Source: Reticulitermes speratus (taxonomy: Eukaryota; Arthropoda; Insecta; Blattodea; Rhinotermitidae). Taken from it: 64,000 bases of DNA. The translations under genes and the position numbers were made by a program. Location of the stretch: positions 8,707,178 through 8,771,177 of the forward strand of contig JAJKFL010000005.1 in the NCBI GenBank assembly GCA_021186555.1, written 5' to 3'. The notes under the pieces are model-generated. The model was given only the letters and a program-made list of their open reading frames with translations, was not told the origin of the DNA and searched no databases. Shown here piece after piece: positions 1 through 11,509 of this stretch. The first letter of the stretch is position 1. Each line of letters begins with the position of its first letter.

Positions 1-63
1 TACCGTCCTTGAACGGTAGTCACCTCTGTCCCTTGATTTCAGGCTTCCGCCGCGATGTTGAAG

Positions 64-299
64 TAATCTATGGTCTTTTGGGTAATTATACGGCGTCGTG
101 TGGTAATTATTTACCGACGTTTCGGGACAACGTGTCGGTCCCATCTTCATGGGTCAAGATTCCATCTTGGAATCTTGACCCATGAAGATGGGACCGACTG
201 GAATCTTGACTCATGAAGATGGGACCGACAAGTTATTCCGAAACGTCGGTAAATAATTACCACACGACGCCGTGTAATTACCCAAAAGACCACAGATTA
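64..299. repeat. Foldback element, GACGTTTCGG family
   Basis: Two arms of about 55-60 bp are near-perfect inverted repeats. The left arm starts at 64 and the right arm ends at 299, with a single mismatch close to the outer end. The centre holds inverted and direct copies of a segment reading GAAGATGGGACCGAC. Read outward, each arm has the order GAAGATGGGA, a short gap, TCCCGAAACGT or TTCCGAAACGT, then CGG. That resembles the hammerhead-like motif found elsewhere in the window, but the 5' core base is degenerate. No target duplication is obvious. Confidence 0.75.
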
Positions 300-1055
300 C
301 AGCTCTGTCCCTGTCTAAATTTACTTTTCTCCCTAATTTCTCAACCCGGATGTTGTACTCATAAACCCCAATTTGTATGCCAAAATAAATAGTAACATAT
401 CGTAATCGACATGTTCGGGGTTCGAACCCGAACTGCCGGTTACACTTTGATATTTAAAACAAGAAAGCACGTGAGTGTTACTCTTCCAAAATTAAAAAGA
501 AATGTTGGAAAGATAATTTGGAACAGAATTACATTACTTTAACACATATTTACTTACGTTTTATGAGCATTATGTAATATTTCGATAAAGTTATTAATTG
601 CTATGCAGATGGTTGTACAATGTTAAGATTCCTCTTAGAATTTCTTGGTGTCTGAACTTTACCCATTGCATATTTTCCGAACATGACATAATGAAGAAAG
701 GTACCTTATCAGTTGAGTCAGCCAGAGGGCAATTAGCTCTATATTTTTCCATCGGTAAGAAAACAAATCGACTATCCGGAGCACTGTGATTTATTCAGGA
801 TATCAGAACATACAGAAAGTCCCGACACCAAGTAGGAATTCTAAGTGTACTACACCAACGTCGTAACCCTTTCGGTTTTAATTAAGATTTCAGTTCGTAT
901 TGAATCAATCACTTCGGTAAGACGGCCAAAATATAAGTACAATTTAATGCTTAAGTGTGATAATGGAAACTGTTTACAATATGAAATGAAAAACTTTTTA
1001 ACAGGGTGGCTTCTTTTCTAGAAGTATAAATTGAGAGTCGGTTCGCAGGTGAAAA
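300..1055. other. No recognised feature
   Basis: AT-rich sequence. Short ORFs here lack codon structure or recognisable motifs. I see nothing that can be supported. Confidence 0.5.
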
Positions 1056-1590
1056 CAAGTTAGGCAATGTACGTCAACATAACATTGAGGCAAGTTTGCG
1101 TAACCATAGTTGCTGTGGAAAAGCAATACGTTTACCATATTCTGAGTGTGTTTATAGCCTTAGTTATTCAGCATGCAATGCGCATGCGCCGCATTAAATT
1201 GTCATCTGTAGCCTGTCTGCCCCTACCATATTTTTCCACATTATATCATAAACGGTACTATTATCGGATAAAAGTCATTGAACAAAAAACGTGTGTTTTG
1301 ATTTTCTGTACAAATCTGTCTGAAATGTTTCTCATTCTAAGCACAATTCCGCGAGATATTACCAAAAGATACATAGGTCTTCATGTAAAGTATCCATTAT
1401 TCTTGTCAGATTTTAATGACACTTGATTTTTCTCGACAGATATTTGATAAATACTCAAATATGAAATTTCATGAAGATCCTTTGAGTGGGATCCGAGTAG
1501 TGCCATGCGCAGAGAAGGACAGACATGATAAGGCTAATAGTCGCTTTTCGCAATTTTGCGAGAGCGCATGAAAATGTCACTAATCATATA
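1056..1590 (+). repeat. Dispersed repeat R1, copy 1
   Basis: About 500 bp aligns by eye, collinearly and in the same orientation, with 48719-49215. Shared landmarks in order are a TTGAGG block, GTAACCA, a GCATGCAATG block, CTACCATATTTTT, TCATAAACGG, TTTCTCATTCTAA, GCGAGATATT and TCTTGTCAGATTTTAAT. The end has paired CGCAA/TTGCG stretches. No coding motif is visible. The family could be a non-autonomous transposon, but its termini are not clear. Confidence 0.65.
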
Positions 1591-2660
1591 GGGCAGTCAC
1601 CAGTAAGTGTTATAAAGATCAACTGATGTGCCACTGTGTAAAATTACAGCTACTGGCCCATGTGATCAGCTGTGTTCTTCTCTTATGCTTGTTACAAAGT
1701 TTTACAGATACCATTCAAGGCTAAACATTTGTAGCCGAAGCTTCACTAACTTGCACATGTGTCGGCGTAACTTCCCATTCATACAGTTAAAGGTATTCTG
1801 CCTCCCAGTACCATTCAGCTTCTGCATTACAACCGTCAGCTTGCGTCATTCCTCAAAACCTCGAACTTAACGCGAAATCTCAAAATGATTCAATCTGATC
1901 AACATACAACCACTTCTGAAATCTTAGCTTTATTGGGTGCAAAGAATGAAGATTTATTTATTTATTTTTGTAGAAATGTGTAAGTTATTTCAAAAAGTTT
2001 GAAGTGTATGAAGGATTACTTGAAATTACAAATTATCGAAATTTTAAATAGGAGTTTGAGGTAGTTAATTTGACTCCCATTATAAGTAATTAACCTCGAA
2101 TACCATTGAGTTGTAGTCAGTGCCTACTAAGGTAACCATGCACGTTAGTGTTGTTATAGTGAGGCACTATAACGTTTCGCTTATCTAATCCAAGGAGAAG
2201 CTCGTATTATTGTTAAATATCAATCCAATATATTAGAGAACCTGTGGGTGCAACTTTTCGTCTATTAACGACGTTACTATTTTTAACTAAAACAAATGAA
2301 TGAGAGAATGCTTTCATTTAATTCGGTAAAGCAAAAATATTTTTACTGTTCTTTGTAGAATGATGTCAAAATCTTAAAATTTGCTTATCTTTAAGACGTA
2401 ATAAGGAACGATTGCAAAAGAACACAAATTTTTGAGTCAAGTGAAGACACACAAGCACCACGTTCTTGGATGAACGAATAACCTAGAGGCCAAGATCACA
2501 GACTGGACAAGCCTCTAGTTAAAAAGGAAGCCAAATTGGTCTGAAAGCTGGAGGGAAAGCCTTTTTTTTTGGGTGAAGGGCCCCGCAGCAGATGCTATGG
2601 ACGCACCGCAGCCTTAAGGCTTATTGTGCAACCCTGTGATGAAGATGAAGAGAAATATGA
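1591..2660. other. No recognised feature
   Basis: AT-rich DNA with a small palindrome near 2158 (TATAGTGAGGCACTATA) and a T-run at 2561-2570. The segment near 2575-2650 looks like the 3' part of a retroposed sequence, but no family could be assigned. Confidence 0.4.
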
Positions 2661-2664
2661 TTAG

Positions 2665-2799
2665 TTTTTTTTTTTTTCATTTTTCCAAGTAATGGAGCAC
2701 CGGTGGAATGAAATTGACAGGGAAAACCGAAGTACTCGGGGATAAACCTGTCCCAGTGCCACTTTGTCCACCACAAATCCCACATGGACTGACTGGGGA
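2665..2799 (-). mobile_element. SINE-E, 3' body and A-tail (separated from its head)
   Basis: Read on the minus strand, this starts with ATCCCC, the sequence expected just after a tRNA-type B box. It continues through a body and ends in an A-run (T-run at 2666-2678 on the plus strand). The matching tRNA-like head ends in GGTTCGAA at 5787-5794 on the minus strand, almost 3 kb away. Joining the two would give a continuous B box. A LINE occupies the space between. I saw no target duplication around that LINE. Confidence 0.65.
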
Positions 2800-5786
2800 T
2801 TTTTTTTTTTTTTTTTTTAAACTAAGTTTTATTTTCCAGAGTTTCTATGTACAGTTTACATTCTGGTTACATTCCAACCGCCACCTTTCCCTTCTTCACA
2901 TCTGATTAGCTCAGTACATGTCACTGGCATGTTTTTGACCGTCAATTCGTCGACGTCCTCCTGGGTCTCTCTCGTTCATCCGCCCTTACCACCTTGTTCA
3001 TCTTAGCTCTCGGCCGCGATCATACGACGCGTTTGTCACCTGATGTGTTTCTTCTTTCTCCTGTTCCCTATTCATTGTGAGTCTCAAAGCATTTCCGTTT
3101 TCCCCCATTGTCACTGCTCTACTCCATCCTCCCACTGGCCATCAGTCTATGATGATGTCTAGATAATTACCATAAAGTAGTCTCCGTCTATACCACTTCT
3201 GTATCTTCCATCTAGCTCGTCTTATGTATTTGATATATCCTTGACGTTTCAACGGCGGATGTTCCGTGAGCGTGTAGTGTACCATTTGTCCTAACATCCA
3301 GATGATAGCATTGTGCCGTTGCGGCGGCCAAATATGCATCTCCGGAAGGAAGGGCCACGTGTTGGGTATGTGCCTCTCGTCCATCCGCAGTATGGCAGCT
3401 ATCCTTGCTCGCGTCCAATTCCAGATTTCATCCGATCCTACACATGCTGTGATTCGATGTTCTATAGTATCTGTCTGCTGGCACCATGTGCACGTCGGCA
3501 TGTCCCTTAATCCAATTTTATGCAATCTGTCATTTGTTGGAATTATATCATGTACCGCTCTGTACCATGTCCCTCTTATACTTGTGGGAAGATGTTTTCC
3601 GCTTATATTCATCCAAATTTGTCCCCATCTCAGCCCGGGATATTTTCTTTGAATCCTTGGTACGATCGGTGTCGTGTCTCCCCTCACATATCTTAGGTAT
3701 ATGTTGTATATCTTCCTTTTCGTTGTCTTGGTGATTTCTTCCTCCATTACTGTGTTTGTGTAGGCTCGCCCTTGTAGATATTCTCGTAACTATTCCGCCT
3801 CTGTCGGCAATGCGCATTTGTTAGGGGGATTTCCTCTCTGCATTTGGTTTTTCCATCGGTCCATCCATGCCGCGGTTAAGGTGTCCTTTTTCCGGAATTG
3901 CTTCTCGAGACGTGCCACGTATAGCGTCATGCATTTAGCCTGTACATTTGTGTGTCCCATTCCTCCTTTCGTGCGCACACTTTGGAGTGTGGAAGTTGCT
4001 ACCTTAAAAATTTCTCCATTCCATATGAACCACCATACCGCCATCGCAATTTGTCGTGCCTGTTCCATTGGTAGTGGCAGGATTTGTGCAACGTACCATA
4101 TTTTTGACAGTAGATATGCCTGCGTTATGAATATTCGCTGATGCAGGTTTAGGTCACGCCATTTCATCTCCTGCGTCCTTCCCCTGACAGTATTCGACAG
4201 GCGCGTCCATGTTCGTTCTATTGTATCTCCTATGTTGTCTCGTACATTGATTCCTAGGATCACCACCTCTTGTACATATGGCACGTCAAGTTCCATGTCG
4301 TCCTTCCTCCATTTCCCTATGGCCAGTGTCTTCGATTTCCCGTAATTGAGACTCGCCCCTGTCGCACTCTCATATGTCTGTAAGTCCTCCTTCAAGAGGG
4401 TGCAGTCCTCTCTCGTCGTCATAATGACTGTCACGTCATCCGCATATGCGACGCTTGTGACTTTTGTGTGGTGAGGTCCTATTGATATTCCATTAAGATG
4501 TTCCGAAATGAGCACCAACAGCGGGTTCAGCGCCATTGCATATAGGGTCATGCTGAGTGGACATCCCTGTCTCACCGATCTCTTTATGGGGATTAAGTCT
4601 GAAAAAAATCCGTTTATCATCAGCCTTGATTCTGCCTCTATATATAGTGACTCCAACACATTCGTGAATTTGGTACCTATCCCATGCGCTAGTAATACTT
4701 CCTTTAAGTACTTGTGCTCTATCCTGTCGAAAGCAGATGCAAAATCTAATGCTAGTAGACACAATCCATTCCGTCTCGTCTGTCCATATGCCACTACGTC
4801 CCGTATGCACGCTATCGCGTCTAGTATGGAAGTTCCCGGCACCGCGCAATGCTGACTTTTGTTTAGTATTTCCAGTGTTATTCTACTCAGTCGTGTTGCC
4901 AATATTCGCGCGTAAATCTTATAGTCGGCATTCAGGAGCGTGATCTTTCTGTAGTCTGTGATCTTTTCCGGCTTGGTGGTCTTCGGTACACATACTATGA
5001 TTCCCATGGCTTGTGCTTTTGTTATATATTCTTCACGGAACATGTCATTGAAGACTTCTATCATTTCCGTCTTAATGATGTCCCATCCCCATCGGTAGAA
5101 CTCGATGGGGATGCCATCAGTGCCTGGTGCTTTTCTTGCTGCACCTTTTATAATAGCCTGTCGTATTTCCTCCTCCGTTATCCTAGTCTCTAGATTCCAT
5201 TGTTGTGTTTGCGTTACTGTTGTCGGAACTCTTTCACATAGTCTCTCCACACCTTGCTTATCGCATAAAGTGGCCTTGAATCCTTCCCTTACTTTCTCCG
5301 TCATCGTCCGCATTATCTCTTCATGCTTGTCAAGTTTTCTGCCTCCCTCGTCCGTTATGTATTGTATCGTCCTCCCTTGTCGTTTCCTCCGCGCCTTACA
5401 TAAGTAATATAACGTCGCTCTTTCATTGTGTACCGGGCCTTGATCCTGTGCTTCCAATATAATCCTTTGTGTTTTTATCCTTTGCAGGTCCATTATTTTG
5501 TCTTTAAAATATTTTAGTCTGGGTGTTATGTTTTGGTCCCTCCGTTTCTCTCGTATCAAATCGTAAATGCATTGGTAGTAGAAATGCTCCATTTGTCTCC
5601 CCTCTGCCGCTTGCGTCCGTCCTTCCTGTTTGAAAAAGTGTTGAGTCCGGAGTTTTGCAAATTGATCCCACCATTCCAATTTGTTCCGGTAGTGTGGTAT
5701 CCGCTTCTTCCATTTTTCCCAACCACTTCTATATTTGCTACGCGTCTCTTCTTTCAGTAGCATGTTGTTGAGTGTCCATCTTCCTT
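2800..5786 (-). mobile_element. 5'-truncated Tx1/L1-like LINE with poly(A) tail (X1)
   Basis: A non-LTR retrotransposon in minus orientation. A 19-bp T-run at 2800-2818 is its poly(A) tail, 2819-3141 is the 3' UTR, and 3142 to about 5784 encodes reverse transcriptase plus a C-terminal zinc knuckle. It starts inside the N-terminal part of the RT region, so the apurinic-type endonuclease domain expected upstream is absent and the copy is 5'-truncated. Both ends abut halves of one tRNA-derived SINE, exactly at its T-loop. The decay is light (one stop codon), so this is a comparatively young copy. Confidence 0.85.
3142..5784 (-). pseudogene. LINE ORF2 reverse transcriptase, one in-frame amber codon
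   Basis: The enzyme would copy LINE RNA into DNA at the target site. Motifs, counted from an upstream ATG at 5877, are APGTDG (250-255), a conserved TDYRKITLLNADYKIY block, catalytic LDFASAFD (377-384), RQGCPLSMTLY (436-446) and YADD (478-481). A TAG at 3790-3792 interrupts the frame. The frame stays open beyond it to 3142 without a shift and includes a CxxC-x7-H-x4-C zinc knuckle (CTWC...H...C, near 3450-3500). The first 30 or so residues of the long ORF are not LINE: they translate a SINE tRNA head, so the ATG at 5877 is artefactual. The ITLLN block and the tryptophan-rich region before it suggest the Tx1/L1 group. That clade call is tentative. Confidence 0.85.
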
Positions 5787-5853
5787 TTCGAACCTGGGCC
5801 TCCGCGGTGAGAGGCCGGCGACTAACCGCCTGAGCCATGGCACGGCCTAGGCA
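5787..5853 (-). mobile_element. SINE-E, tRNA-like 5' head
   Basis: On the minus strand this reads as a tRNA-derived head. It has an A box of the form TGGCTCAGGCGGTTAG, a GC-rich arm CGGCCTCTCACCGCGGAGG, and a B box cut off after GGTTCGAA. These are internal RNA polymerase III promoter elements. The rest of the SINE follows the LINE at 2665-2799. It is not a functional tRNA gene, because there is no acceptor stem closure. Confidence 0.7.
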
Positions 5854-5859
5854 AAGGCT

Positions 5860-7140
5860 TACGATAGAAAAGCACAAAGTGCCTTGTCATTCTATGGTTG
5901 TCACATTGCATGCGACTGGATAAGTGACATGACAAGTGATCGTGGCTCTTAAGGGCTAAATGAACTTCACTTGAGCTAGATTAGGAAATCACTTAATTAA
6001 GTTGCAGAAACGTATTTGTTTTCATTCGTACTCTTCGTATGTACTACTATGTCCTGGTGAAATGAATGTGCATCACTTCTTCAAGATATGGATTTTTATT
6101 TTCATATACTATGGTTGACTCATTGCTTTGTATACCAAATTATTTTTAACTCTGATTCATCTACGTTAGGTTTTTTTGTTAGGCTTAGCTACTCTTTTTT
6201 TTTTGTAGTGTGTGTGTTTTATTGTTTTTGTAAGCTCGTGTGTTGTGTATTGTTTTTCGTGATGTGTGTTATTCTGTGTTGTGTGTCATTGTAGCACTAC
6301 TGTCACCGGTATAAACCCACTTGCAGTAATAAATAATGTATATATATATATATTGTATAGCAAGATTTGTGCGTGTTATGAACACTGTTACGCCGAATAC
6401 TAAGTTTCTTGCCTGAACTTCCACCTTATAGATTAAATTGCTCAGAAGTCGTATTAAATCACATTGATATTTCACACTAAGTATGTAGATATGTACGGTA
6501 TTATTAGAGTCTACATAATGGATAGAAAGATGTATCTTATACACGTAAAATTAGCTTAAAGCTGACATAAACTGCAGTACCCATTAAGATGTGTAAGACA
6601 TCAGTATTTTGCATAGTCACTAAAGCAGTTTTTCCGTTTGTTTGATTACAAGGAAGACTATGCTAAACCGCTGTTTTTATTGCCTCCTTAAAAATGATTT
6701 GTAAGCTTGTTATTATAAAATTTTGCTGTCATTAGAATTTAAACTGCTTACGTTTCGTGAATGTTCTCTTATAGTGTCATGTTTTGCTGTTATTTTAGTT
6801 TATTATTGTTTGTTCGGTGTGTAGCTGAAGACTGTTCCTCAAACTGTACGGAATTAATTGTTAGGTACGTTTGTTCTTTGCGGCTACAAAGAAGGAATCC
6901 GTATGAAAATATAACTGTTTCCCTGTCAGGCAGACACATTAATTTAAACCTTAAATTCGCGTGCAGGGAGCCGAAATATGTTAAATGTCTGGTCAGTCAT
7001 TTTAAAGCCTAATGGCCTCTTGATGCATCAACAGTTTTAACATTCAACAATTCTACATTCTGCCCACACTGTATTTATGTGTATTGTATTTATATTAGAA
7101 CAAACAGCGACTTTTGACTTATATAACATAAATTGATTTG
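5860..7140. other. No recognised feature
   Basis: AT-rich DNA with a short TA run near 6337-6353. No motif-bearing ORF. Confidence 0.5.
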
Positions 7141-7146
7141 TTTTTT

Positions 7147-7229
7147 AACCGAGATGAAGAGTGTTTACTGCGTGGTACGAACTGGGTCTTTAAATGAAAC
7201 AGTTTACGCTTCGTCTTTAAAGGGTTAAG
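7147..7229. mobile_element. Short MITE with TTAA ends
   Basis: About 80 bp bounded by TTAACC on the left and GGGTTAA on the right. The ends are imperfect inverted repeats sharing an AGAYGAAG block. A related copy lies at 11510-11614. TTAA targets with CC/GG termini are a piggyBac hallmark, so a piggyBac-derived MITE is the best guess. No transposase is present. Confidence 0.45.
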
Positions 7230-7436
7230 CATGTTTCAGGAAAGTGACTTAATCAATAACATTCTAGCGCTTTATTATGCAAAGACTTTGTTAATTTAAT
7301 CCTTTAAGTACCAATACTTTATCTTGTTTAATAAACCATTAGTTACGAAAATCTTTTTTGAGATTTGTTAAGTTAGTAATAACCGGATTGATTCAGGATT
7401 TGTTTTACTGCATGTGTTACATTTCGAGGAGTTCAA

Positions 7437-8316
7437 TGAAAATTTCATTCATTCACTCATTCATACTTTAGTCTGTCTTACGATGGGTCCATAGCCTCTT
7501 CCAAAGTTATTTCTTCACAGATTGCGAGTTAGTGCTCCATCTTTCAATTTCCAGTATCCTGTCCTTTCCTTAAGGTCATCCAGTAGCTGCTTACGTCTTC
7601 TTTCTCGTCTTCTCGTCCATTCTTCCTTCTGTCTTTCCTTCAGTAACGTGTTTTATAAGGCAGTTCCTCTCAAGATGTGACCAATCCAGATAGCCTTCCT
7701 TCTTTTTATTGTATACAGGATATTCCTCTCCTCCGTGATTGTATGTAACACTTCTTCATTTCTCACACGATCGGTCCAACTGATCTTCTTTATCCTTCTC
7801 CAACACCACATTTTAAAACTTTCCATTTATTTCTGATACACTTTCCGAAGTGTCCAAGTTTCAGCTTCATAAAAAGTTATGCCTCAAATGTAGAATTTCA
7901 CTAGTTTCTTCCTTCAATTTAAGTACAATTTGCTGGTAAAAATGACCTTTTTCTTGTTGAATGCTGCTTTTGTCACGGCAATCCTGGATGTAATTTCACG
8001 TGTACATTTTGCATCACTGTTATCAGGCTAGCAAAACAGTTGAAATATTCTACATCCTTCAGTTGTTTTTTACCTATCACAATCTATACTGGGGATGGCT
8101 GCCTTGTGATTTTCATTACTCTAGTTTTTTCCACATTCATTTCCATTCCATAGCTTCATCCGATATCAATTAGTCTATGAATCATGCCCTGTAGCACCAT
8201 TTCTTCCCCAGCCAGTAGCACAAGGTCATCTGCATATTTCACAGTGCGAATTAATTGTCCTCACACTTAGAAGTCTCCAAACCCTTCAACAGCTTCCTTC
8301 GTAAGGTATTCGCTGG
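7437..8316 (-). pseudogene. LINE reverse transcriptase fossil (family X2)
   Basis: Decayed C-terminal half of a non-LTR reverse transcriptase, minus strand. Translation near 8160-8240 gives VKYADDLVLLAGEEMVLQ, which carries the YADD catalytic motif. Further along, in shifting frames, come LYEAETWTLR-like, WIGHILR-like and RRKQLLDDLKEK, then the terminal GRGYGPVVRQT. The 3' end runs into a CATT-type simple repeat at about 7437-7465, typical of the microsatellite tails of RTE-like LINEs. Frameshifts and stops make it non-functional. Related tails lie at 52877-53150 and 62965-63150. Confidence 0.75.
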
Positions 8317-8607
8317 ATTTTAAGGGGAATCCTGATTTCGCGTTTCAGATTTTAATGAATCGTAAACCCAGAGCACTTTCTGCCAATAATTTTTTCCTGA
8401 AGCTGCGCGTTTAAACATTTTATTTCCACGGCAATTTCAGTTAATTTTAAACAATGATTATTATGCAAGAACCTCAAAGAAAGATTGGCCACCGACGAAA
8501 ACATTCCCAATCACAGAAATCGAAGACACATTTTTAGGAAATGTCATTTTTTCTTCATACACGAAATACTGATGTGACGAGAGACGAAAGAAAACCCCCC
8601 TTTTGTC

Positions 8608-9204
8608 AGTTGGTCACTACACGTCTAGTATTAAGATCAGTTGTCTTGCTGTTGGTCACAACACGTCTAGTATTAAGATCAGTTTTCTTGCTGTTGGTCA
8701 CAACACGTCTAGTATTAAGATCAGTTGTCTTGCTGTTGGTCACTGCACGTCTAGTATTAAGATCAGTTGTCTTTCTGTTGGTCACTACACGTCTAGTATT
8801 AAGATCAATTGTCTTTCTGTTGGTCACTACACGTCTAGTATTAAGATCAGTTGTCTTTCTGTTGGTCACTACACGTCTAGTATTAAGATCAGTTGTCTTT
8901 CTGTTGGTCACAACACATCTAGTATTAAGATCAGTTTTCTTGCTGTTGGTCACAACACGTCTAGTATTAAGATCAGTTGTCTTTCTGTTGGTCACTACAC
9001 GTCTAGTATTAAGATCAGTTGTCTTTCTGTTGGTCACAACACGTCTAGTATTAAGATCAGTTGTCTTTCTGTTGGTCACTACACGTCTAGTATTAAGATC
9101 AGTTGTCTTTCTGTTGGTCACTACACGTCTAGTATTAAGATCAGTTGTCTTTCTGTTGGTCATTACACGTCTAGTATTAAGATCAGTTGTCTTTCTGTTG
9201 GTGC
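8608..9204. repeat. 42-bp satellite, 14 units
   Basis: Fourteen tandem units of 42 bp, each containing GTTGGTCAC, CACGTCTAG and TATTAAGATCA. Two subtypes alternate (CTTGCTGTTGGTCACAAC versus CTTTCTGTTGGTCACTAC). The unit length is a multiple of three and lacks stops in several frames, so long ORFs of about 210-230 codons appear on both strands. They are by-products of the repeat. No protein is claimed. Confidence 0.95.
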
Positions 9205-9209
9205 CGTCG

Positions 9210-11130
9210 GCAGATACACTGATAGTTGTACACTGACCTAGCAATTCACAGCTACCTAACAGAAGAAAATGCGATCGATTAATGACGTCTGCATGAACTG
9301 TCAAGGACGTCTAATTCAGTGACTTGCATGGCAAAAATTATAATAACATTTAAATTTCGACAATGTGTCATTTTTGGCAAAAGTATCTATAACCCCTTCG
9401 AAGGAGCCTATCCCATTAAGAAGTCATTCTTGCCCCCAAATTTTGAGCTAAGCAGTGCACATTCATTCCACCTACTTTGATGAGTTAACGTGGCGTCCAT
9501 CTATGTTCTATGAAATGTAGGGTCAGAAAGAAAGCACTGGGTCTCGAACAAGGGCCAACAACTGATGGTAGTAACACTGCTATTTTCGACATCTAAAATA
9601 TTAAACCAAAATGATAAAATTAAGATATAAGTCTTCTGATATATTACGCCTTCTCGAGTGCTAAATACTTACCGACGTTTCGAAATACAGCGAAATTCAT
9701 TTATCGTATACCTGAGTACGTCAGGTTTTGTCTCCTTCGAAGTTTCCATCTACCGGGAATTTAGAGATCCTTCTGTTTAATAGCGTAAGTTGGTCCGCAG
9801 GGTCAGCAAGAAATCTAAATCCCCGAAAGATGTAGGATTTCTATGCGATAAATCTCCCATGATAACTTCCGTACAAGGACGTGATAATTTGCATGATGTA
9901 AGTGTAACAGGTATTGCCTAATATTCAAGGTGAATTGAATCCTTAGCAACAACGCTCTGAGGACCTCAGATTCGCAAATAATAATATTTTTAAACATTTG
10001 TCCTATTCGGAATTTATGGACTTCCGTGATATTTTGAGATTCCGTTGGTACCACTTCAGATATTTGCCATGCTTCTCTCATGCTATGAAAGATTTAATTA
10101 GAAAACGAGGCTTGAAGTTTGTGAAACGTGTCCTGCTCTTTTCAGCACTGTTTCCACAGGCCCTACTCCAAAAATTACGTTAGGTTTCATGAGTTAAACT
10201 TCACTTCTAGCTTCTGATCACATCTTGGTTGTCATAAAAATTTGATAAAAGCAACTACAAAACCTCAATATTTCTCAAATTATTCCAAATTATTTCGGTC
10301 CCAAGAAGTTCCAGGACATCCCAAAACCTACCAAAGACACATAGGTACTTATGTTAGAAAGAAAATATTCTTTTTGTATTTCAGTCACCGAACTTGACTT
10401 AAAAGTATTTTATTACGTAACTGTTTTCTACGTAATTTAGTATTGAAATAATTGCCCAATGAAATGTCAATACGCATTGTGCGAAACGTTTTCAAAGTGT
10501 TGTGTGTCAGTTACATAAAATTAATGCATATCTATGATAAAATACTTCACTTTTTCTTTTTTGTTTGCATTTGTGACTTTTTATCATTATAATAATTTTT
10601 AAACCATTGAACTTGATCCCAGCGATGTTGTTTCATAATAGCTAACTAACAGGTTGCATATTAAACCGTGTACCCCGCATTATTTGAATTAAATAAACAA
10701 ACAAAACACAAAATTTATTACACTGCGCGCTGCTGCTATATGTTTCAGCTCTCAAGCCATTCTCAAGAAGATTTTATAAACACTTTTTTTTTCGCTAGTA
10801 CAGAAATTCACATTTTTTTTTTTACAGAATGTACATAGACAATAAAAATGTCAGTTAAAGTATATAAAAAATAGACCTATATGCTACTGAAAAATTCGGA
10901 TTTAATTACAATAATTATACACACATGCACTTTCTCCTATTGGTCATTATATATTATAATAAAAGTATAAAAGTATACCTCAGACACTTGCACTATCTTT
11001 CATAGGTTTTTCTACAATTCCTAGGTTGCTACTTGTCTTTGTGCTCAAATATCGATATGTACAGCAAATGCAAAGAGTAATCTATGAACAGCAGAAAAAG
11101 CTATTGATAATAGTGCAAGTTAGGTGAACC
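9210..11130. other. Mostly unassigned; traces of foldback motifs
   Basis: Near 9668-9690 there is a lone TACCGACGTTTCGAA, a relic of the foldback family at 64-299. Near 10737-10772 (minus) there is a degenerate TGGCTTGAGAGCTGAAACAT hammerhead-like segment. The rest is AT-rich with no supported gene. Confidence 0.4.
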
Positions 11131-11138
11131 TTTTATAT

Positions 11139-11395
11139 CCTAGCGGGTACGTTACGTGTCTAAGGCATGGGTCTACGGCCGCTCGCTTACTAGGATTGTG
11201 GGTTAGAATCCCGCCTAGGGCATGGATGTCTGTCTCTTGTGTGTTGTGTGTTGTCAGGTAGAAGTCTCTGCGGCGAGCTGATCACTTGTTCAGAGGAGTC
11301 CTACCGAGTGTGGTGTGTCTGAGTGTGATCGTGAAGCCTCGAACAATGAGGCGGCCTAGGCCCCCAAGGGGCTGTCGAGCCATCGGGGAAGGAAG
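11139..11395 (+). mobile_element. SINE-A, single copy
   Basis: tRNA-like head with a degraded first part, then TCTAAGGCATGGGTCT, the B box (GGTTAGAATCC, one mismatch) and the body CATGGATGTCTGTCTCTTGT. It ends with the GGCTGTCGAGCC block shared by other copies. The A-tail is degenerate. Confidence 0.85.
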
Positions 11396-11509
11396 GGTAT
11401 GTAACGTAGCAACTGGTTTAACTTTGAGATATTCTGCATTGTACCGACATTGCGTTTATAAGTTTTGTATGGATCTCAGAACACAAGGCAACGTTTACCT
11501 TATACATAA

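Noticed and set aside
3302-5407. Plus-strand ORFs of 60-116 codons
   Set aside because: Antisense shadows of the LINE reverse transcriptase.
5790-5877. N-terminal extension of the LINE ORF from the ATG at 5877
   Set aside because: Residues 1 to about 30 are a translated SINE tRNA head, not LINE sequence.
8606-9304. Overlapping ORFs of 212-232 codons on both strands
   Set aside because: They arise from a 42-bp tandem repeat lacking stops. Several frames are open at once and no domain is present.
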